Of a stretch of DNA of 34,362 nt, positions 1-10,908 are shown piece by piece (the stretch's first letter is position 1; each line of letters starts with the position of its first letter). The notes beneath the pieces are model-generated. The model ran no database searches. It was not told the origin of the DNA and worked only from the letters and a program-made list of their open reading frames with translations. The stretch is from an uncultured bacterium. GTDB taxonomy: Bacteria; Planctomycetota; Phycisphaerae; Phycisphaerales; SM1A02. The stretch lies in contig CAIXJC010000075.1 in the NCBI GenBank assembly GCA_903919715.1, positions 1 through 34,362 of the forward strand. The letters run 5' to 3'. The position numbers were made by a program, and so were the translations under genes.

Positions 1-1891
<1,891 letters not shown>

Positions 1892-1900
1892 ACGCCTACC

Positions 1901-1923
1901 GGATTCCGGCTTTCGCCGAAACG
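1901..1923 (-). other. GAAA-tetraloop hairpin just upstream of mature 23S
   Basis: On the minus strand TTTCGGC and GCCGGAA flank a GAAA loop and form a seven-pair stem with one G-U pair. It lies about ten bases before the predicted mature 5' end. It could help processing or folding of the pre-23S leader. That role is inferred from position only. Confidence 0.4.
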
Positions 1924-2087
1924 GAAAACGCAACCAGCCCTCAGGCTGCTCATTTCAAACTTAAAAACTTTGAAACAAAAAACTTTAAACACTCGAGATG
2001 ATTCTTGACTCAATTCATTTTAGTTACTTCACTTGCTTGCTGAAACCACTGGAAAACCAGTCATTTCAGCATGCGACATCTGATCCT

Positions 2088-2104
2088 CAATTGTCAAAGA
2101 ACGG
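2088..2104 (-). promoter_or_regulatory. boxA-like antitermination element in the 23S leader
   Basis: The minus strand reads CCGTTCTTTGACAATTG, which closely resembles the boxA sequence (TGYTCTTTGANAA) that nucleates Nus-factor antitermination in rRNA leaders. It sits about 35 bases downstream of the predicted transcription start and about 200 bases before the mature 23S, as expected for an rRNA leader. TTGACA inside it could be mistaken for a -35 box, but no -10 hexamer lies at the right distance. Confidence 0.7.
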
Positions 2105-2145
2105 GCCGAAACCCGCTGCACAGTCAACGACTGCGCAGAACAGCA

Positions 2146-2173
2146 AGGATAGCCGTCCAAAGAATATTGTCAA
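2146..2173 (-). promoter_or_regulatory. Sigma-70-type promoter of the 23S rRNA gene
   Basis: On the minus strand a perfect -35 TTGACA (2173-2168) is followed after 16 bases by TATCCT (2151-2146). Transcription would start near 2139 and give a leader of about 250 bases containing the boxA element. A strong dedicated promoter here fits a 23S gene transcribed separately from 16S. The rest of the 1892-2395 stretch shows no gene. Confidence 0.75.
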
Positions 2174-2313
2174 GTGGCTTGCACAAAAGAGATCTGGCAA
2201 GTGGGGTTTTAAGTAGGCCAACCCGTCCTATAAGCGGCAACTACTTTTTGTAAGTGCTTAAAACACAAAGCATTACAGCAGGAGTTGGTTTGCGTAAAAA
2301 ATTTAGATCTGAA

Positions 2314-2346
2314 GAAAAAATCTGGCGGTTCGAGACATCGCCAAAT
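2314..2346 (-). terminator. Rho-independent terminator of the pilM operon
   Basis: On the minus strand ATTTGGCG (2346-2339) pairs with CGCCAGAT (2327-2320) across an 11-base loop, with one G-U pair, and is followed directly by a run of T (2320-2315). It lies about 50 bases after the stop codon of the last pilus-operon gene and upstream of the 23S promoter, so it insulates the two transcription units. Confidence 0.75.
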
Positions 2347-2395
2347 CGAGCGCTAGTGCGCAAGCGTGGACAACCTTTCGGTCATTTCACGCAAA

Positions 2396-4339
2396 CTATC
2401 CCTTTGGAGTCGGCGGTGGAGCCTTTTTCGGCGCAGCAGTCGGGATCATCTGCTTAAATTCTTTGTACTTTTCTGAATCCTTGTCTGCGAGCGTCCGAAC
2501 TTCTTGGACGATTTCGCCGGACTTATTGCGTTGCTGAAATACTGCAAAAAGGCTTGCGTTTGCATCATTTCCGCCGTCATCGAAAATGTCGGAGAGGTAC
2601 CACGGAGTTGAAAAATCTACTCCGTCTTCTTTGGATCCTGCCATCTTGCCCACGGGATCGCCAGGCGCAAGATCTTCTGATGTCGTCCGCAACTCGCCGT
2701 TTGAATATCGAAAGAGATCGATCGACAATCTGCGGCCGCCAATTCCGTCGCGAGATGATCCACGAGTCAGGAAGAACGACGTTGCCAAGGGGATTGTTAC
2801 ATCGGCTCCCCATTGAGAAGTCATGGAACTGACCGCAAGGCCTGCCGCCAATTTCTGTTGATCAGGAACAAGCAGAATTTTGCGTGTAAAGAATGGGTTG
2901 TAGATCTTGACTGTTGTTCGATACTGATAGGTAGCACCCTCACGTACATCGAAATCGTGAGTCCACGCAACAACGCTCTGGAGATCGCGAAACACCTTCT
3001 TCGGCCCTTTCACTTTATCTGCTGCCTTGGCGTTCTTGGCGGCAACGGGGTACTTCTTTGCGAATTCTGCCTCGAGCTTTTCGAGCGCCTTTTTCGCTTG
3101 CCCGACCTTTTTCGTCAGGCTTATGCGCTTGTCCTTGGAAGCTTGTGTTTGGCCGTCAAGATCCGTTCCTGAATCATTCTTCTTCATACTTCCACCGCCG
3201 CTGAATCCGCCACCAAACCCACCGCCACCGCCCCCCTTGTCTCCTTTACCGCCTTTGCCTCCGCCGGAGTCTTTGTCGCCAGTTCCGCCACCCGTACTTG
3301 GAGGCGGCGCGAGCGGTCCACCAGCAGCCTTTAACGCTGCATCTAACCGCTCAAGGTCGGCTTCGCTCTTTTTGATTTTCTTTTCCGCTCGTTCATGCTC
3401 AATTTCCGCGGGATCGACCTTTGATTCGTCGCCTTGCGGTGACAAATCAGGTGCGTGGAAATTCTGCTTCTTCATCGGCAATAGCGCTGGCTGCAATACA
3501 TCGTTCTGCATGTCATAATCAGAAAGATTGGCAAAGACTGTGTCGCGGTTTGTTGCGTTGGAAGTCTCAGACTGAACCGCAGGACGCCAAGATTCTTGAC
3601 CAGGAACTGGCGAAACAACTGTCGGCTTGCTCCAAGTTCCATCCGCCTGTTTTTCCTGTCGCTCAAAGAGGACATCAACGATGTAGAGCGTGTCATTGAA
3701 CCAAGGACGCGGAATTGCATCGAGGCGCGGAGTTTTCGAATGATCCTCTTTCGCCAGTTCGCTCCGTAGAACGTCGAGATCAATGACCGCCCATGGCGTC
3801 GCCCATGTCACATCGGCAGAGTTCATTGAGAGATACCGTGCGGCAAATCCTGGGCTCTCTTTTTGAATCACAGCGAGCGTCTCACCGACGATTGCGCTGA
3901 CATCAAATGCGTCAGTCGTGACCACAGTTCCCTGCATCTTTCCGGCAGGAAAAACAGGGATGTAAAACCATTGATTTGCTGCAAGAGTTTCGCCAGCCAA
4001 TAATTTTCCGAAGGACGGCTGATTGGGGATCAATGCGACGCTTGGAGCAATCTGTCCCGTTCGTTGATGTTCAAAAACGTCTGAAGTGGAGACTTTCTTG
4101 GGTTCGGGAAGTTCGAGCGCTGACGGAGAGTCGGACTCCAGCTTTGCTGCAACTTCACGCTCTTTTCTTACCAGTTTCTCCTGCAGTGTTTGGAGTGACA
4201 CGGTCTCACTTCCAACCTTCACGTCGATACTCAAGACGGCAAGTTGCCAGACCGCAATGACGGCGAGCAACAATCCGGCGATCACGACAAGGACCTTCTC
4301 ACAGTGCAATTCAATGAAATTTGTTTTTTTTGAAGACAT
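2396..4339 (-). CDS. Single-pass membrane protein with coiled coils and Gly-rich linker, third gene of pilM operon
   Basis: This 647-residue protein is not recognised as a named family. Residues about 14-36 form one hydrophobic segment after a short, partly charged N-terminus, so most of the protein should lie outside the cytoplasm. Two charged stretches rich in Lys, Glu and Ala (about 310-340 and 405-430) look like coiled coils and flank a linker made almost entirely of Gly, Ser, Lys and Asp. The C-terminus is rich in Pro and Lys. The ATG has a good ribosome site (AGGAG, 7 bases away) and follows the previous stop by 3 bases. Position after a PilM-type gene suggests a role in the inner-membrane platform of a type IV pilus or related machine, roughly where PilO or PilP would be. 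That role is inferred from context alone. Confidence 0.8.
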   Translation of the reverse strand: MSSKKTNFIELHCEKVLVVIAGLLLAVIAVWQLAVLSIDVKVGSETVSLQTLQEKLVRKEREVAAKLESDSPSALELPEPKKVSTSDVFEHQRTGQIAPSVALIPNQPSFGKLLAGETLAANQWFYIPVFPAGKMQGTVVTTDAFDVSAIVGETLAVIQKESPGFAARYLSMNSADVTWATPWAVIDLDVLRSELAKEDHSKTPRLDAIPRPWFNDTLYIVDVLFERQEKQADGTWSKPTVVSPVPGQESWRPAVQSETSNATNRDTVFANLSDYDMQNDVLQPALLPMKKQNFHAPDLSPQGDESKVDPAEIEHERAEKKIKKSEADLERLDAALKAAGGPLAPPPSTGGGTGDKDSGGGKGGKGDKGGGGGGFGGGFSGGGSMKKNDSGTDLDGQTQASKDKRISLTKKVGQAKKALEKLEAEFAKKYPVAAKNAKAADKVKGPKKVFRDLQSVVAWTHDFDVREGATYQYRTTVKIYNPFFTRKILLVPDQQKLAAGLAVSSMTSQWGADVTIPLATSFFLTRGSSRDGIGGRRLSIDLFRYSNGELRTTSEDLAPGDPVGKMAGSKEDGVDFSTPWYLSDIFDDGGNDANASLFAVFQQRNKSGEIVQEVRTLADKDSEKYKEFKQMIPTAAPKKAPPPTPKG

Positions 4340-4342
4340 GCT

Positions 4343-5776
4343 TTACTCCTGGGTAGGGCTTGCAACTGCCGGGGCATTCGCATCCGGCGCAAGCGCACTC
4401 TGAACTTGACCTGTCGTCCCAAATTTCAATCGGACTTCGTCTGGCATCAGCGGCCCCGTCCATTGACGTAACCAAACTGATTCGAGAGTCAGCGTCACGG
4501 ACGAGACTGGATTTTCGCCATAGAAGTACCCCGATTGAATTGCGGCGAATGGATCAAGTGGAACAATGCGAATGTTGGTGATTGCGATAAAATTCTGTTG
4601 TGCAAATGAATTTGTAACAGCAGGAATCTTCGCTGTTTCGACCACCAAAGTCACGGTCGTTTTATAAACGTCGTAGAGTTGATTGCTTCCCCATCCTTGG
4701 AAAGAATTGGCGTAATTTGCAAGGGAAACTGGCGCATTTGGGTCGATTGGGGCTCCCATTACCGCAGAGGTTCCACCCTCTGGGCTCTGCGAAGCATCTG
4801 CTGTTTCAGCACTTGCCTCGGCCGCAGCACTTGGTGCCGCCCCGCCCTTCACTGGACCCACAAACTGAATCGCAACAATCCGCTTCACTGGACTCGCAGC
4901 GATCGAACCTTGCTCATTCACCTTTGTGCATGCTTCGATGATGTCTTCGGCGATCCAAAATTTCCACTGCATCATCCAAAGCTGTAAAAGATTCGGATCA
5001 TCAAGATGCTTGCTTGGGGCGCCAATACTTTGCGCATCCAAATAGAGCCCCCCATTGACAGCCACTTCTCGATAAGCGGCAAGCCGTCGATTGGTCAGAT
5101 CAGAGACGAGTTTTAATTGCTCGTCTGGCGTCAACTTCATCTCGATACTCTTGCTCAATTCGGCTTGCACAAATCTGAGCTTGGATCGCTGCAGCTCGAC
5201 CAAAATATCTTCTTCCGCCGGCGGAAGCACTGCACGACATTTCTTGAGCAGGTCGGCATAGCGTTCCATGAGCCGGTCGTGCATATCAAGGTGAATCTGC
5301 TGCAATTTTGCGTCGCCAGCTGGGAGTCGCAACGACATGATCTTGCTATGGTTGCCCTGATTGTGCTTGAGTGCGCTTTGGAGGATTTCAGTTCCACTCG
5401 AAACATTGTGTGACATGCGCGTTTTCACCGCATCCACCAATTTTCGGTTGACCAATACGGCTCCAGTCGTTGGCTCGTTTCCAGGGATCACTATCGAAAC
5501 AGGCGTTCGCTCTAATTTTGCGACTTCAGCCCATTTCTTGCTGATCTCTTCCGCCGTATTTTGATTCGCGGTAAAAAAATCTGAACTGATGATGGTTGCT
5601 GCGATCAATGCCGAGACGGAAGTGACTCCGAGGATGAGCACCAAAGCGTTCGACTTGCCCCAAATCGCTATCGCCTTCCATTTCTTATTGCCATCGCTCG
5701 GGGTTGACTCGAAGACTTCGGCATCGACCGCCTTCTTCGATTTCAACAGGCTCTTGATATCAAACTTCAAATTCAT
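4343..5776 (-). CDS. Single-pass membrane protein, PilO-position gene of pilM operon
   Basis: This 477-residue protein has a Lys-rich cytoplasmic N-terminus of about 40 residues and one transmembrane segment (about 44-66, rich in Leu, Val, Ile and Ala). A largely helical extracytoplasmic region follows (about 70-235), then an Ala/Ser/Glu-rich linker near 310-340 and a beta-rich C-terminal part. One transmembrane helix followed by a helical and then a mixed domain is the general plan of PilN and PilO proteins, but no diagnostic PilO motif was found. It begins 41 bases after the pilM stop and ends 3 bases before the next gene, so the three are almost certainly co-transcribed. The start has no clear Shine-Dalgarno sequence. 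A PilO-like role is an inference. Confidence 0.8.
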   Translation of the reverse strand: MNLKFDIKSLLKSKKAVDAEVFESTPSDGNKKWKAIAIWGKSNALVLILGVTSVSALIAATIISSDFFTANQNTAEEISKKWAEVAKLERTPVSIVIPGNEPTTGAVLVNRKLVDAVKTRMSHNVSSGTEILQSALKHNQGNHSKIMSLRLPAGDAKLQQIHLDMHDRLMERYADLLKKCRAVLPPAEEDILVELQRSKLRFVQAELSKSIEMKLTPDEQLKLVSDLTNRRLAAYREVAVNGGLYLDAQSIGAPSKHLDDPNLLQLWMMQWKFWIAEDIIEACTKVNEQGSIAASPVKRIVAIQFVGPVKGGAAPSAAAEASAETADASQSPEGGTSAVMGAPIDPNAPVSLANYANSFQGWGSNQLYDVYKTTVTLVVETAKIPAVTNSFAQQNFIAITNIRIVPLDPFAAIQSGYFYGENPVSSVTLTLESVWLRQWTGPLMPDEVRLKFGTTGQVQSALAPDANAPAVASPTQE

Positions 5777-5817
5777 TGTTGGGGGATTCTCATTTTCTGA
5801 CTGGTTTTCTTTGATTG

Positions 5818-7986
5818 TTATTGCGTTTCAGCAGGAGCTGCCGCAACACGCAAAGGGAATTTAAGGACAACTGAGAATGTCAAGATCCCTTCGTACTGCT
5901 TGTCATTAGGACCGACCAAAATCGGAGCCTGTGGCAATGGCGCTTCCTTTGCGAGGTCAACCGCTGGCAACTTCTCATCAGGCGAAACAACGATCGTCTT
6001 TGTCCGACGTTTCCCAGCTCCGCCGACCGCTGTTGAGGAACTCGCCGATCCATCGTTCGGGTTCGCGTCGTCTCCCGCTGGATCGCCAGCTGGCGCGTCG
6101 CCTCCAGCTCCGATGCCACCTCGAAATCCGCCGCCTTTATCCTCGAGCGGCCCATCGCGGTGCGTTTTGCGCAATGCCGAACCACCACTTCCCGCTGCTT
6201 CTGCCGCGCCAGATTCTCCAGAGACAGCCAACCCTCCACCAGTTGATTCCTCCGAACCAGATCCAGAAGTAGCAGGTTCCTGCGTACGAATTCCACCTTG
6301 AATCACCGTCCATCTTGGCATTTTGACGGAATCGGCATCGATTGTGTAAGGAGCTTCAGGACGATCCTTGTGGGCCTTCAGCCAATCAAGAACTCCGTTG
6401 GCTTCATTGATAAATCGGGTCGGATCCTTGTTGGTGAGCGTAACTCGCACCGAGACGACAATCTTTCGTTCGTTCGTCTCTGGGTTGTATGAAGGGACTC
6501 CTGAAAAGTCCTCGAGCCGAACGAGTCGACGCTCTTCAACTGGAATTTTTCCAATCGCATTGGAATCAGATCCAATTTCGGCAGATGCAGGCTTTGCCGC
6601 ACCCAGTGCTGCGTAGGTGTCGTTGACAAGAAACGGCCAAACATCTCTGGAGTTCAACAGCGCCAACAAGTTGTTGTCGGCACTCCCCTGCTCCGCGGCT
6701 TGCTGGGCCTGCGTGAGTTGGTTCACGAGGCTCTTGCCTTGATTGATCGTCTTGTCCGCCTGCATAACGACTCCGGACATCTTGGAAAGCTCGATCTGGT
6801 CTAACTCATAGCGCAGAAACATCGCAATCGAACTGAGGAACAAAAGAGCTGCGGCAGCGACAAACCAAGGGGTTTTGGCAGCCCAAACCTTTTTTCTTAT
6901 TCGTGCCATCGGCGAGAGATTGAGGTCAACCTTCGCAAGCCCAACCCCCTGAAGGGCGAGTCCAAGAGCGGTCAAAAGATTGATTGAATGAGCCGCAAAG
7001 TCAGCCGCATCTGGGCCGTTCAGGTGCACGCGCTTGAAATCTTCAAGTCGGTCGAGAGACATTTGAAGGTCACCTGCAATCTTTGTACGAAGCCCAGAAA
7101 TCTTGAGGGTGGAGCCGACACCGAAGGCTCGCTTGAGCTCTACCCCTTCATTGGCAGCTTGATAGAACTCGCGTGAACGGCCGATTTCATCGACCAACTG
7201 ACCAGTCACTCGGCGCATCGCCATCGTCCGTGCACGCAAGATCTTCTCGTTGGGAGTGCGATCGACTTTTATTCTCTCCGCACGCGTGTAATTGACATTC
7301 TGGCCGGAAAAAGCATCAGCAATCGCCGAAGTGAATTGGGAACCGCCAATTGGAAAGGTTCGGATCCAAAATTTTCCGCCTGCAATAACAACCAAATCAG
7401 AAGAATTCGTGCCGATATCGAGGCATGCGACGGGTTCTGGCTTCTCGTCTAATTCGAGGTCGTAATTGAGGGCGTTGTAGACAGCAACTGAACTGAGTGT
7501 CAGAACATCGGGTTCGATTCCGCACTCTGCATACAAAGTGAGGAGTTCCTGGAGGCGTTCCTTGGTCACCGCAAAGATGCCGATGGCACACTGACCGATC
7601 TCATCTGCAGGAAGAACGTGACTGTCCCACTCGACTTCCTCGATCGGAAATGGGATCTGCTGCTTCGCTTCGTACTCGATCATGCTGCGCAATGTCTTGG
7701 CATCGACCGCTGGAATCGATGCGAATCGCGCAAATCCGACATTGCTCGGAAGGCTCATGATGATTGGTTCAGTGGCGATCTGCTCGGCATGAGCCTGAAC
7801 GAAGGCGCCCAGAGTCATGCGAATCATTCCAGCGCGGTCCGAAACACTTGGGTCGCACAACACTTTGGGATGAGGAATGACCGCAAAATCAGTGACATTG
7901 ATCGCACCATCAACAACTTGGAGGCGAATGGCCTTCAGTGCGAATTCCCCAACCTCGATCCCCCATGCGACTTTGCTCGATTCCAT
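5818..7986 (-). CDS. pilM: Type IV pilus PilM-like ATPase domain fused to a PilN-like membrane segment
   Basis: Residues about 1-345 match PilM, the actin-like cytoplasmic protein of type IV pilus and type II secretion platforms. An N-terminal phosphate loop (WGIEVGEFALKAIRL) and a second nucleotide-binding motif (CLDIGTNSSDLVV, about 188-200) are visible. PilM usually ends near 350 residues, but this protein has 722. At 353-359 it reads VDLNLSP, similar to the INLLP-type N-terminal motif by which PilN docks onto PilM. A basic stretch and a transmembrane helix (about 373-392), a helical region, a beta-rich domain (about 487-565) and a long Gly/Ser/Ala/Asp-rich tail follow. The simplest reading is a PilM-PilN fusion. 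The ATG is preceded by a strong GAGGAG site. First gene of a three-gene operon. Confidence 0.88.
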   Translation of the reverse strand: MESSKVAWGIEVGEFALKAIRLQVVDGAINVTDFAVIPHPKVLCDPSVSDRAGMIRMTLGAFVQAHAEQIATEPIIMSLPSNVGFARFASIPAVDAKTLRSMIEYEAKQQIPFPIEEVEWDSHVLPADEIGQCAIGIFAVTKERLQELLTLYAECGIEPDVLTLSSVAVYNALNYDLELDEKPEPVACLDIGTNSSDLVVIAGGKFWIRTFPIGGSQFTSAIADAFSGQNVNYTRAERIKVDRTPNEKILRARTMAMRRVTGQLVDEIGRSREFYQAANEGVELKRAFGVGSTLKISGLRTKIAGDLQMSLDRLEDFKRVHLNGPDAADFAAHSINLLTALGLALQGVGLAKVDLNLSPMARIRKKVWAAKTPWFVAAAALLFLSSIAMFLRYELDQIELSKMSGVVMQADKTINQGKSLVNQLTQAQQAAEQGSADNNLLALLNSRDVWPFLVNDTYAALGAAKPASAEIGSDSNAIGKIPVEERRLVRLEDFSGVPSYNPETNERKIVVSVRVTLTNKDPTRFINEANGVLDWLKAHKDRPEAPYTIDADSVKMPRWTVIQGGIRTQEPATSGSGSEESTGGGLAVSGESGAAEAAGSGGSALRKTHRDGPLEDKGGGFRGGIGAGGDAPAGDPAGDDANPNDGSASSSTAVGGAGKRRTKTIVVSPDEKLPAVDLAKEAPLPQAPILVGPNDKQYEGILTFSVVLKFPLRVAAAPAETQ

Positions 7987-8066
7987 GTCGAATGACTCCT
8001 CAAATCTCTAGGGGTTGGGGACCTGGCGCGAACGGCTTCGTTACCGTTTCACTATCTTATACGCTG

Positions 8067-8086
8067 TCGCATAGCCGTGGATGCGA
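8067..8086 (+). promoter_or_regulatory. Small inverted repeat in the leader of the S1-domain gene
   Basis: TCGCAT (8067-8072) and ATGCGA (8081-8086) flank an 8-base loop 13 bases upstream of the start codon. S1 genes are often autoregulated through leader structures, so this could be a site for translational control. The stem is short and the idea is speculative. No convincing -35/-10 pair was found in the 113-base divergent gap. Confidence 0.25.
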
Positions 8087-8099
8087 TACGCTTCCCAAT

Positions 8100-9434
8100 A
8101 TGCATCCCGATTCCAACCAACCCGATAGCGACGCCTCCGGGCGACCGACTCCCACCCCCTCCGTCGACATCAACGCCGCACTCAATGCGGAGATCGAGAG
8201 GGCACTCGGTGGAATGAACATGGAAGAGATTCTCAATGCGACCAATACTCCGCGACCAGCGGCCAGATCCGTCGGGACCAACCCGATTCGCCGCACTTCT
8301 GGAGGTCGACAACTTCGAACAGGCCAAGTGATGGATGTTCGTAACAAGGATGTCTTTGTGGAGTTTGGACCCAAGAGCCACGGAATTTGCCCGCTGAGCC
8401 ACTTCGAAACTCCTCCTGCCATCGGCGAGAAACTCGAATTCGTTGTGGAACGCTTGGATCCCTTCGAAGGCGTCCTCATTCTCGCTCGAGAGGGAATGGT
8501 CACCAAAGCTCAATGGGGAGATCTCAAAGTTGGCCAGATCGTCGAAGCACGTTGCGTGGGAATGAATGTGGGCGGCCTTGATATGGAAGTCGCCCATCAC
8601 CACGCATTCATGCCTGCAGCGCAAGTTGATCTGAGGCATATTGAAGACATCTCCATTTTCCTTGGCCAGAAAATGGAATGCGAAATCGTTGAATTGCGCC
8701 GAAATCGTGAGCGAATGCTGTTGAGTCGACGGCGCGTTCTCGAGAAGGAACGCAAGGAAAAACGTGATGTTCTGTTGGGTGAAATTGAAGTCGGTTCACA
8801 ACGAACTGCGACAATTGTTGCGCTGCAACCCTTCGGCGCCTTCGCCGATATTGGTGGCGTTGACGGCCTCATCCCGATGGGCGAGCTTGCGCACGGAATG
8901 TTGCAGCAAGCCTCAGATGCGGTGTCGGTTGGCGATGTCGTCGAAGTCAAGGTCATTCGAGTCGACCTCACGGCAGTTCCACCACGAATCACGCTGAGTC
9001 GCCGTCAGTTGATGGCGGATCCAGTTGCAGCTGCACTGAATGGACTTGAGGTTGGCGCCACCATTTCTGGAGTTGTGCAACGATTGATGGAGTTTGGTGC
9101 ATTCGTGGAAATTGCGCCAGGCGTCGAAGGACTCGTGCATATCTCCGAGATTTCGCACGATCGAGTTTTTAGCACTGACAAGGCTTTGAAAATCGGCGAA
9201 GCTGTCCAAGCCAAGATCTTGGCACTGGACCCGCAGCGACGACGAATCAGTCTGTCCATCAAAGCACTCACAGATGCCCCGATTCGGCAAGAATCACGCG
9301 GAAGAGATGGCGGTCGAGATGGAGGTCGGGATCGTGCGGATGCAGTTCAACCGCGTGAATCCGATCCTTCCATGCGCAAACTGCTCTCGAAATTCGGAGG
9401 CATCGGAAAAAATCTCAAGGGCGGCTTGAGTTGA
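8100..9434 (+). CDS. S1 RNA-binding protein with four S1 domains (ribosomal protein S1-like)
   Basis: The 444-residue protein has four S1-type OB-fold repeats at about 72-131, 142-211, 231-302 and 317-388. The third and fourth carry the classical pattern (FGAFADI and FGAFVEI, VEGLVHISEIS, RISLSIK). It has an acidic, Pro-rich N-terminus and a C-terminal Arg/Gly/Asp-rich tail (about 398-412). E. coli S1 has six domains and many other phyla have four, so this may be the ribosomal protein that helps load mRNA with weak Shine-Dalgarno sequences, or a paralogue. The frame is open upstream to 7938, but that extension crosses the divergent pilM start and is not S1-like, so the ATG at 8100 is preferred. 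No strong ribosome site precedes it. Confidence 0.88.
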   Translation: MHPDSNQPDSDASGRPTPTPSVDINAALNAEIERALGGMNMEEILNATNTPRPAARSVGTNPIRRTSGGRQLRTGQVMDVRNKDVFVEFGPKSHGICPLSHFETPPAIGEKLEFVVERLDPFEGVLILAREGMVTKAQWGDLKVGQIVEARCVGMNVGGLDMEVAHHHAFMPAAQVDLRHIEDISIFLGQKMECEIVELRRNRERMLLSRRRVLEKERKEKRDVLLGEIEVGSQRTATIVALQPFGAFADIGGVDGLIPMGELAHGMLQQASDAVSVGDVVEVKVIRVDLTAVPPRITLSRRQLMADPVAAALNGLEVGATISGVVQRLMEFGAFVEIAPGVEGLVHISEISHDRVFSTDKALKIGEAVQAKILALDPQRRRISLSIKALTDAPIRQESRGRDGGRDGGRDRADAVQPRESDPSMRKLLSKFGGIGKNLKGGLS

Positions 9435-9471
9435 TTCGGTCCGCAGAACTTCGCTGATCACGTCTGTAAAA

Positions 9472-10899
9472 TCAATCTGTCGTTTTAGGCTGACGTGTCG
9501 TCGGGTCTGAGGATGAATCTTCCCAGAGATCGCAGACGTCTTGGCCATCGCTATTGAAACGAACGAAGAGATACGAACGAGTCGCGCATGAGAATCCGAT
9601 TGAGAGCGCGCACGCGCCGATCGTCAAACAAAGAACCGTTCGCCACATATCGATGAGCAACGCCGTGAGAGATTGACTCAATCCAAGAATCGCAGGCGGA
9701 GCCGATTGATATGGCTCGAGAAAACGAAGGATTCCAACGTTGGACAGCACCGACGAGCTACTCGCAGAGCCATACGCTGCAACTGTGAATGACCACGCAG
9801 CTGTTGCGGCGAAATCTGCAACGAGTGTCCCCAGCGCAATCACAATCAAAGAAATACATGCGTACCAAAGCAGATGCAATGGGCGCGCAATGATGTATGC
9901 GCCCGCTCGCTGAATACTCTCCACTGCATCACATCCATCACACGCCACTGCTGGTGCGATAAGTGGCAAGCCCAAGAGCAACACCACGATGACGAGTGCG
10001 GAAAGTGCAGCAGAGATCAACGCGACTCCAAAGAGAGCCCCACCGACCACATCGAAGATTGGCAGATTGGTCAAGACTCCGATCAACCATGCGGGGATCC
10101 ACAGCGCAAATCCAAGCGCAAGGGCGAAGAGTGGAGCGCAGACGAGCGATGAAAACCGAGGCCGAATAAAATCACTTGCTTGGTTGAAAGACCAACCGTG
10201 CGACGACAAGTCGCCCGCGCTCAAGCGGCAAAGAATTCCGCCGCCCCATCCAAAGACCACAATGCAAACGACTGCATAAAAGATGGTGAAATATGGTGCG
10301 CAAGCCCACGATTCAATTGGGACACCAATCATGAGTGCTTTCGCTGCACCCAGAGCAGTCGGGAAATCTGCGCGAGAAACGCTTGAGATCAGCCCATAAA
10401 ACGATGTTCGAACCGCTTCGTTCAAAGCCTCGAATGACGATCGTGGACGCGCCGCATCGATCATTCTCATCAACGATGAGTATCGAGCTGGTTCAATCGG
10501 ATTCGCCGTACTCACGCGAATCGCATCTCCCAAAAGAGTTTCGAGCTGATCGAGCGATGCAGTTTGTGCCTGCGCACGTTGCTCTTGGAGTAAGACTGGA
10601 ATCAAGACTGCTCGCACTGATTCTTGCGCATCCACCAATTGTTTCTCGCGAATTGGACCGGCAAACAATCCATCGGGCGAAGAAGTTGGTGGAGCGAATC
10701 CGTCCCAGATTCTTCCAACTGCGACGACGGTGAGCAAGAGAACGAAAGCAAGCGCAATACGGGTCGGTCGAAGACCCGCTGGAACCGCCCCAAAAATATT
10801 TAGGAATGGAAGAATGCTCTTCCAATCAACCAAGTCCACTTTATTTTGTGGACGACACATCGGGGGGACGGACGAATTGGGCGTCATTCTGGATGGCAT
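9472..10899 (-). CDS. Polytopic membrane protein of unknown function
   Basis: This 475-residue protein is not recognised. It has about six or seven hydrophobic helices: one near 45-62, then a soluble stretch of about 120 residues (roughly 75-190), then a cluster from about 195 to 445 rich in Leu, Ile, Val and Ala. The tail is short and hydrophilic. A Cys-Asp-Gly-Cys-Asp sequence lies near the loop after the fourth helix. It starts 9 bases after the stop of the small zinc-ribbon gene, so the two probably form an operon. An internal Met at residue 14 is an alternative start. Neither start has a clear ribosome site. It converges with the S1 gene with a 37-base gap and no obvious terminator. Confidence 0.78.
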   Translation of the reverse strand: MPSRMTPNSSVPPMCRPQNKVDLVDWKSILPFLNIFGAVPAGLRPTRIALAFVLLLTVVAVGRIWDGFAPPTSSPDGLFAGPIREKQLVDAQESVRAVLIPVLLQEQRAQAQTASLDQLETLLGDAIRVSTANPIEPARYSSLMRMIDAARPRSSFEALNEAVRTSFYGLISSVSRADFPTALGAAKALMIGVPIESWACAPYFTIFYAVVCIVVFGWGGGILCRLSAGDLSSHGWSFNQASDFIRPRFSSLVCAPLFALALGFALWIPAWLIGVLTNLPIFDVVGGALFGVALISAALSALVIVVLLLGLPLIAPAVACDGCDAVESIQRAGAYIIARPLHLLWYACISLIVIALGTLVADFAATAAWSFTVAAYGSASSSSVLSNVGILRFLEPYQSAPPAILGLSQSLTALLIDMWRTVLCLTIGACALSIGFSCATRSYLFVRFNSDGQDVCDLWEDSSSDPTTRQPKTTD

Positions 10900-10908
10900 G
10901 AATGCGCA

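Noticed and set aside
2088..2099. Second TTGACA as another 23S promoter
   Set aside because: No -10 hexamer at 15-19 bases; the sequence fits boxA better.
3027..3518. Pro/Ser-rich plus-strand frame of 163 residues
   Set aside because: It is the antisense image of the Gly-rich linker and coiled coils of the minus-strand gene.
7938..8099. N-terminal extension of the S1-domain protein
   Set aside because: It overlaps the divergent pilM start and is not S1-like; the ATG at 8100 gives a normal acidic N-terminus.
8052..8639. Minus-strand frame of 195 residues within the S1 gene
   Set aside because: Antisense shadow of a well-supported conserved gene.
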